Origin: an uncultured Fretibacterium sp.
GTDB taxonomy: Bacteria; Synergistota; Synergistia; Synergistales; Aminobacteriaceae
Direction of reading: 5' to 3'
NCBI GenBank assembly: GCA_937899395.1
Contig: CALBPU010000005.1
Span: 1-9,926, forward strand
DNA: 9,926 nt
This document shows positions 6,900 through 9,926 of the stretch, piece by piece. Every line of letters begins with the position of its first letter. The stretch's first letter is position 1. A program made the translations under genes and the position numbers. The notes below the pieces were generated by a model. The model was given only the letters and a program-made list of their open reading frames with translations, was not told the origin of the DNA and searched no databases.

Positions 6900-7367
6900 A
6901 TGGAGAATAACAACAATAACAATTTTGCGGAACGGTTACGAAAACTAAGGAAAAAAGCAGGGTTGACGCAATCTGAACTGGCATTTTTACTCGGAATGCA
7001 CGAAACAACTATAAGACGTTGGGAAAACGATAGAGGTAAGCCGAATTTAAGAGAAATAAAAAAACTTGCTGAAGTCCTACACATAACTGAACAAGAACTT
7101 TTGAACGAGGCACCCGAATCAAAATGGGTGCTACAGATAAAAATTAATAAAGATTTTCAGGAGGAATTTATTGATATGTCAAAAAGCGTACCGTGCATTT
7201 CGGACTTAAACATCACTCCGCAAGGGTGTTTTTTAAGTCTCGGAGGCAGTTTTGAACTTTGGAGTGATGAAAAAAAGTTTAAGAGTTTTCTCAAGGCTCT
7301 TACAAATACTCGAAAAATCATCATTCAAAACGGCAAGGATTTGGGGTTTATTAAGGAAGGGGAATAA
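6900..7367 (+). CDS. Second XRE-family regulator (Cro-like position)
   Basis: 155 residues. After an N-terminal Asn run (codons AAT/AAC repeated at 6906-6923) comes an XRE helix-turn-helix at about residues 9-65 (LTQSELAFLLGMHETTIRRW). A distinct C-terminal domain of about 80 residues follows (SKWVLQIKINKDF, TPQGCFLSLGGSFELW). It probably binds DNA as a dimer and may act as the early regulator opposing the leftward repressor, or on other phage promoters. The start follows the antirepressor stop by 11 bases and has no visible Shine-Dalgarno sequence, so it probably depends on ribosomes arriving from the upstream gene. Nothing in the reading frame suggests damage. Confidence 0.85.
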   Translation: MENNNNNNFAERLRKLRKKAGLTQSELAFLLGMHETTIRRWENDRGKPNLREIKKLAEVLHITEQELLNEAPESKWVLQIKINKDFQEEFIDMSKSVPCISDLNITPQGCFLSLGGSFELWSDEKKFKSFLKALTNTRKIIIQNGKDLGFIKEGE

Positions 7368-7371
7368 CATC

Positions 7372-8105
7372 ATGACAAACGCATTACAGGTTTTTAATTA
7401 CGGGAATGACCCCGTTAGGACAGTAGAAATTGACGGAGAATTTTGGTTTGTCGCAAAAGATGTCTGTGAGATTTTGGAATATACAAATGTTACAAAAACT
7501 CTCCAAAAACTCTCAATGATCATCTTGATGACGATGAAAAGAATACCCTAACGATTCGTGAGGGTATTCAGAGCAGAGGTAATCCGACCATGAATATCAT
7601 CAACGAATCTGGCCTTTACACCCTCATCATGAGAAGCAACAAGCCAGCCGCAAAAAAATTCCGCAAATGGGTTACGGGCACGGTGCTTCCGGCTTTACGC
7701 AAGAACGGAAGTTACTCAATCGGTAAAGAAAAGCAACTTAATTATGTCTCACGTGGCATTATGAGTTCAGCACGGAAAATCTTTGAAAAGGCTCTTGAAA
7801 GCAAAAACGAGAAAGATTTTCAGGTTACTATGGCTCTTGACAAGGTTTTTCAGCAATTCACTGGAAGAAGTGCTCTCGAAATGGCTGGAATTAAGCTCGT
7901 CAAGAAAACAGAATTTATTTCTCACAAGGTTACACAAGAAGGGGAATTTTACGGTTGTTATTTTAACGAGTACAAAGAGCATTTGGAATGGAAACACGAT
8001 TTACTCAAAATTCAAAGCTCTGAAGATGAAAATAGCCTGCTCGTTCAGGCTGCTGAAAACGAAAAATTTTTGTACGGCACGGATTTTCCAGAGGAGGAAA
8101 ATTAA
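7372..8105 (+). pseudogene. BRO-N family phage protein, frameshifted by an 11-bp tandem duplication
   Basis: ATG 7372 follows a GGAAGGGG site and opens a BRO-N domain (VFNYGNDPVRTVEIDGEFWF, AKDVCEILEYTNV). The frame then breaks and stops at 7549-7551. The rest of the domain continues in another frame (HLDDDEKNTLTIREGIQ, NIINESGLYTLIMRSNKPAA, KKFRKWVTGTVLPALRKNG) to TAA 8105. The break coincides with a near-perfect 11-bp tandem repeat at 7494-7515. Removing one copy restores NVTKTLNDHLDDDEKNTL and one ORF of 240 residues: BRO-N at about 1-105 and a C-terminal part with a DKVFQQFTGRSALEMAGI motif. BRO proteins are DNA-binding phage regulators and often antirepressors. The downstream segment from ATG 7590 could in principle be made alone, but it lacks the start of the domain. 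Confidence 0.85.
7494..7515 (+). repeat. 11-bp tandem duplication
   Basis: AAAAACTCTCC at 7494-7504 is followed directly by AAAAACTCTCA at 7505-7515 (ten of eleven bases identical). Eleven is not a multiple of three, so the extra copy shifts the frame of the BRO gene. Deleting either copy restores the family-consensus reading. Confidence 0.85.
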
Positions 8106-8282
8106 GTGAACAAACTTCATCATTTTTTATCACGAAGCTACATGAACACAAATAAAAAACGCGAATTTCTCGTCAACAGAACACAGAGAGTTTTTAAGCA
8201 GGACGCCCTTGAGGGAAGCCTGCATATTCTCAGTACTTTTTTCAAGTACGGGAAGGTCTCTGTTGGAATAGGAGAATTATAG
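8106..8282 (+). CDS. Small basic hypothetical protein
   Basis: 58 residues from GTG 8106, which directly follows the stop of the BRO gene and has GGAGG at 8093-8097 eight bases upstream. The product is basic, with several Arg, Lys and His, a short hydrophobic stretch near the C-terminus, no cysteine and no clear membrane span. Its spacing within the operon (zero bases to the upstream gene, four to the downstream one) is the main reason to accept it. No family is recognised; an internal ATG at 8142 is a less well placed alternative start. Confidence 0.55.
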   Translation: MNKLHHFLSRSYMNTNKKREFLVNRTQRVFKQDALEGSLHILSTFFKYGKVSVGIGEL

Positions 8283-8286
8283 CACA

Positions 8287-8523
8287 ATGGAGAACTGGAT
8301 TTTTGATAACGCAACGGAAGAAATTTGCATAGGGTGTACGGATAATCCCTACTCAAACGCTTATGAATGCTTAAAACATCGTGAGAATTGCCCTCACAAA
8401 GCACATTTGCAACTGGTGGAATTACTCGCTGATAACCTTTTGAAGATTATCGCTGATACCGCAAAAGTTACTCATTTAGAGGGCGAACCTTACGAGATTG
8501 ATCCTACGATTGTTAATTTTTAA
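8287..8523 (+). CDS. Small protein with a possible zinc-binding cluster
   Basis: 78 residues. Cys14, Cys17, Cys28 and Cys35, with His31, His37 and His40 close by, form a CxxC...C...C arrangement that could hold a zinc ion. The second half (residues 40-62) is a predicted amphipathic helix, and the protein is acidic at the C-terminus. The ATG is preceded by GGAATAGGAG inside the end of the previous gene. The next gene starts nine bases after its stop, with AAGGAGGA overlapping the stop codon region. The operon position suggests a phage early protein. The function is not recognised, and metal binding is inferred from residue spacing only. Confidence 0.7.
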   Translation: MENWIFDNATEEICIGCTDNPYSNAYECLKHRENCPHKAHLQLVELLADNLLKIIADTAKVTHLEGEPYEIDPTIVNF

Positions 8524-8532
8524 GGAGGAAAC

Positions 8533-8700
8533 ATGAACTTACTGAAATTATTAACAGCGAACTTTTTGTTTTGCATTTTCCCTAAAAAGGAAAGAGTGCA
8601 TGAAATCAAGAATTTTCCGATCGGGCTTGAACTTTCGGACGGTGATCGGGCTGCGCTTTACGGGTGGCCTGAAATAGAGCTTGACGTAAATGAGGAGTAG
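8533..8700 (+). CDS. Small hypothetical protein with hydrophobic N-terminus
   Basis: 55 residues from ATG 8533, with a very strong AAGGAGGA five to ten bases upstream. The first 16 residues are hydrophobic (LLKLLTANFLFCIF) and could be a weak membrane anchor. The remainder is acidic, ending DVNEE. It sits two bases before the next small gene, so the two are probably co-translated. The ribosome binding site and spacing are the evidence; no family is recognised. Confidence 0.6.
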   Translation: MNLLKLLTANFLFCIFPKKERVHEIKNFPIGLELSDGDRAALYGWPEIELDVNEE

Positions 8701-8702
8701 TA

Positions 8703-8792
8703 ATGCTCAAATTTTTATTGGGATTTGTTACAGGCATTTGGCTTGTAACTCTTTTATTCGATTTTTTAGATAACTACAATGAGGAGAAATAA
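8703..8792 (+). CDS. Tiny single-span membrane peptide
   Basis: 29 residues from ATG 8703. Residues 2-21 are almost all hydrophobic (FLLGFVTGIWLVTLLF), a likely transmembrane helix, followed by an acidic and polar tail, DNYNEEK. GAGGAG at 8692-8697, inside the end of the preceding gene, is correctly placed. Tiny membrane proteins are common in phage early and lysis regions, but no family can be assigned at this length. Confidence 0.5.
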   Translation: MLKFLLGFVTGIWLVTLLFDFLDNYNEEK

Positions 8793-8793
8793 A

Positions 8794-8856
8794 ATGAAAA
8801 AAACTTTACGAGCTTCAAAATTGCCCAGTTTTGATATAATATCGCCTCGGAGGTAA
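8794..8856 (+). CDS. Very short ORF, possibly the start of a broken gene
   Basis: 20 codons from ATG 8794, one base after the preceding stop, with GAGGAG seven bases upstream, so ribosomes should begin here. The product is basic and unremarkable. Another frame is open from 8835 onward, so this could be the N-terminus of the helix-turn-helix gene that follows, separated by a frameshift near 8830-8840. Equally it may be a stand-alone peptide. Confidence 0.3.
   Translation: MKKTLRASKLPSFDIISPRR
8832..8840 (+). promoter_or_regulatory. Extended -10 promoter candidate
   Basis: TGATATAAT is a perfect extended -10 element (TGN followed by TATAAT). No good -35 lies 17 bases upstream, which is tolerated for extended -10 promoters. 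Transcription would begin near 8847, immediately ahead of the GGAGG at 8849-8853 (read CGGAGGT). Confidence 0.45.
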
Positions 8857-8861
8857 TAAAC

Positions 8862-9034
8862 ATTATTCCAGGTCAAAACGGAATGCCGCCCGTCAAAGAG
8901 CGATACGAACCTGATGAAAAGCGGCAAAAGCCAGCGAGCTTGGCACCAAGAATCTCGCTAACGCATACGGGCTAAAGTGGCAAACTATAGCTTCTTGGAA
9001 AAGATTCAAAAAGCCCTATCCTTTAACCGGATAA
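8862..9034 (+). pseudogene. Small helix-turn-helix protein, frameshifted
   Basis: A frame open from 8835 gives IIPGQNGMPPVKERYEPDEK (from 8862) and then drifts out of sense. From 8918-8921 another frame gives AAKASELGTKNLANAYGLKW, then QTIASWKRF, and a stop at 9032-9034. Joined, this is a protein of about 57 residues with a homeodomain-like helix-turn-helix (NLANAYGLKWQTIASWKR), like those in small phage regulators, terminase small subunits and transposase N-termini. One missing A in the AAAA run at 8917-8920 explains the break. A GGAGG site (8849-8853) is spaced eight bases from an ATT at 8862, where an ATG would be expected; ATG 8883 is the alternative start. The gene ends one base from the end of the convergent AcrVA2-like gene. 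Confidence 0.5.
9017..9033 (-). terminator. Weak terminator-like hairpin
   Basis: TATCC and GGATA pair around a seven-base loop. On the minus strand the stem is followed by GGGCTTTTT. The stem has only five pairs, so it is a weak candidate for ending the leftward AcrVA2-like transcript. It overlaps the last codons of the convergent gene. Confidence 0.25.
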
Positions 9035-9035
9035 A

Positions 9036-9886
9036 CTACAACCTCATTCCATGTATATACGTTGGCGCAACCCATTTGAGGATTAGCTCTCTGGCACCGT
9101 CTCTCCAGTCCAAAAATGGTGCCAGTGTCCTCTCTTGGAGTGCGGTCTCTTACTGCTGCCGCTCTGATAGGGGTGCCTTCACTGAGGTAGACCTTTCTCG
9201 TCTTCCGAATTGTCGCTCCTATGCGGACACCAACTTCGTGCTGCTGTATCTCACCAGAGCTGTCAGAGATATATTTCCGTTTCTTGCGGGGGAAGGCATA
9301 CTCGATATCTGCGTTCTGAGAGACTAGATAGATGACTAGTTGTATGGCTGTAACCAGCATCTTTTTTGTCTAACGCTTCTATAGTTGTCTCGTCAGAAGG
9401 ATTACGAAAGCCTGGATTTGCTGCTAAGATACACTCTTTAATGCTTTGCATTAGGAGCATGGTTTGAGATTGAAAGAGCCATAAGATACGCATTTCGGTT
9501 ATATCATAATCCAGCCAATAGAAAAAGCCGTCTACACGCGCTTTGACGTAAAAGATATGATACGGCGGATGCATCAGCAGCTCTACAGGAAGAACCTCTG
9601 CGTCATCCATGGTCTGAGCTGCCAAGGTTTTTGATAAGTCGGTATCAAATCTGTATATGACTTTGTTTTGCCGCCATTGCCAGCAGGCGGTTATCTCTGG
9701 CGCATACAGCACAGCGTCGAGATAGGCTTCGCTACCCTCTGGAGTGCCCGTCTAAAATCTTTATCAAGTATGACATAGGGCAGTAGTCTGGATACTCTAC
9801 GTCGCTTGCTTTAAGCAAATTTCATAAATGCCTGGCATCTTTTTTGGCCAGGCTTGTACTAAGTCTAATGGTTTGTGAGTAGACAT
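9036..9886 (-). pseudogene. AcrVA2-family anti-CRISPR-like gene broken by six one-base indels
   Basis: ATG 9886-9884 has GGAGG at 9898-9894 seven bases upstream. No single frame is open, but joining frames gives about 284 residues ending at TAG 9036. In order: AWPKKMPGIYEICLKQA; DVEYPDY; LPYVILDKDFRRAL; PEGSEAYLDAVLYAPEITAC then WQWRQNKVIYRFDTDL through LLMQSIKECILAAN; LVTAIQLVIYLVSQNADIEY through HEVGVRIGATIRKTRKVY; RPHSKRGHWHHFWTGE; GARELILKWVAPTYIHG. From memory this follows Moraxella AcrVA2: LPYLLWLCVAEPDITY, IGERLGSEVRRY, RPHIRRGHWHGYW and AKEFRVRW match in order. AcrVA2 is a Cas12a (type V-A) inhibitor reported to lower Cas12a mRNA. Breaks lie near 9806, 9782, 9743, 9362-9367 (extra A in A6), 9149 and 9104. 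No substitution-type stop occurs within the joined segments. The region is richer in G+C than its neighbours, suggesting separate ancestry. Confidence 0.7.
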
Positions 9887-9926
9887 AGTAAATCCTCCAA
9901 TTCTGTAGAATGAGAAGAGCTCTATG

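Noticed and set aside
7252..7551. 99-codon ORF starting inside the second XRE gene
   Set aside because: Only its part from 7372 is meaningful (BRO-N); the earlier codons are an out-of-frame reading of the XRE gene.
7783..8109. Plus-strand 108-codon ORF inside the BRO gene
   Set aside because: It is an out-of-frame reading of the BRO C-terminal region; the composition is Lys/Arg/Leu/Phe-rich nonsense and there is no own start signal.
8977..9327. Plus-strand 116-codon ORF at the right end
   Set aside because: It is antisense to the reconstructed AcrVA2-like gene, shows no ribosome binding site and has no recognisable protein features.

Overview
This is an AT-rich bacterial accessory region that looks like the lysogeny-control and early part of a prophage, flanked on the left by a very large ankyrin-repeat gene. 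Bacterial signs are tightly packed and overlapping genes, strong AGGAGG-type ribosome binding sites, sigma70-type promoters and temperate-phage protein families (XRE repressors, an AntA/KilAC antirepressor, a BRO-N protein). The host cannot be fixed from sequence. The families fit a low-GC anaerobe such as a Firmicutes or Synergistota member, but that is a guess.

Layout. (1) Bases 1-3519, plus strand: one long ankyrin-repeat coding region, open at the left edge. It is split by a frameshift near 427-440 and by a stop inside a (TA)6 run at 3136-3147. (2) Bases 3590-5139, minus strand: a two-gene operon with an ATGA overlap, an XRE-family repressor followed by an Mrr-like PD-(D/E)xK restriction endonuclease. 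(3) Bases 5140-5663: a divergent control region with a near-consensus promoter, a perfect palindromic operator over its -10 box, and a run of adjacent hairpins ending in a terminator-like stem and T-run. I read this as a likely structured leader or small RNA. (4) Bases 5664-8792, plus strand: early genes, namely a small basic peptide, a coiled-coil protein, the AntA-KilAC antirepressor, a second XRE regulator, a BRO-N protein broken by an 11-bp tandem duplication, and a series of small proteins. (5) Bases 8794-9034: a 20-residue ORF and a frameshifted small helix-turn-helix protein. (6) Bases 9036-9886, minus strand: richer in G+C. No single frame stays open, but stitching frames across six one-base indels gives a continuous protein of about 284 residues that I match, from memory, to the AcrVA2 anti-CRISPR family.

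How it may work together (inference): the minus-strand repressor would bind the operator palindrome and hold down the rightward promoter. The nuclease translated with it would be expressed in the lysogen and could exclude other phages. The rightward operon supplies antirepressors. The right end carries an apparent counter-defence gene.

Frameshifts are concentrated at the right end. Most there are one-base and several sit in short homopolymers, so sequencing or assembly error is a serious alternative to true decay. The 11-bp duplication in the BRO gene and the (TA)6 run are different in kind and more likely to be biological.
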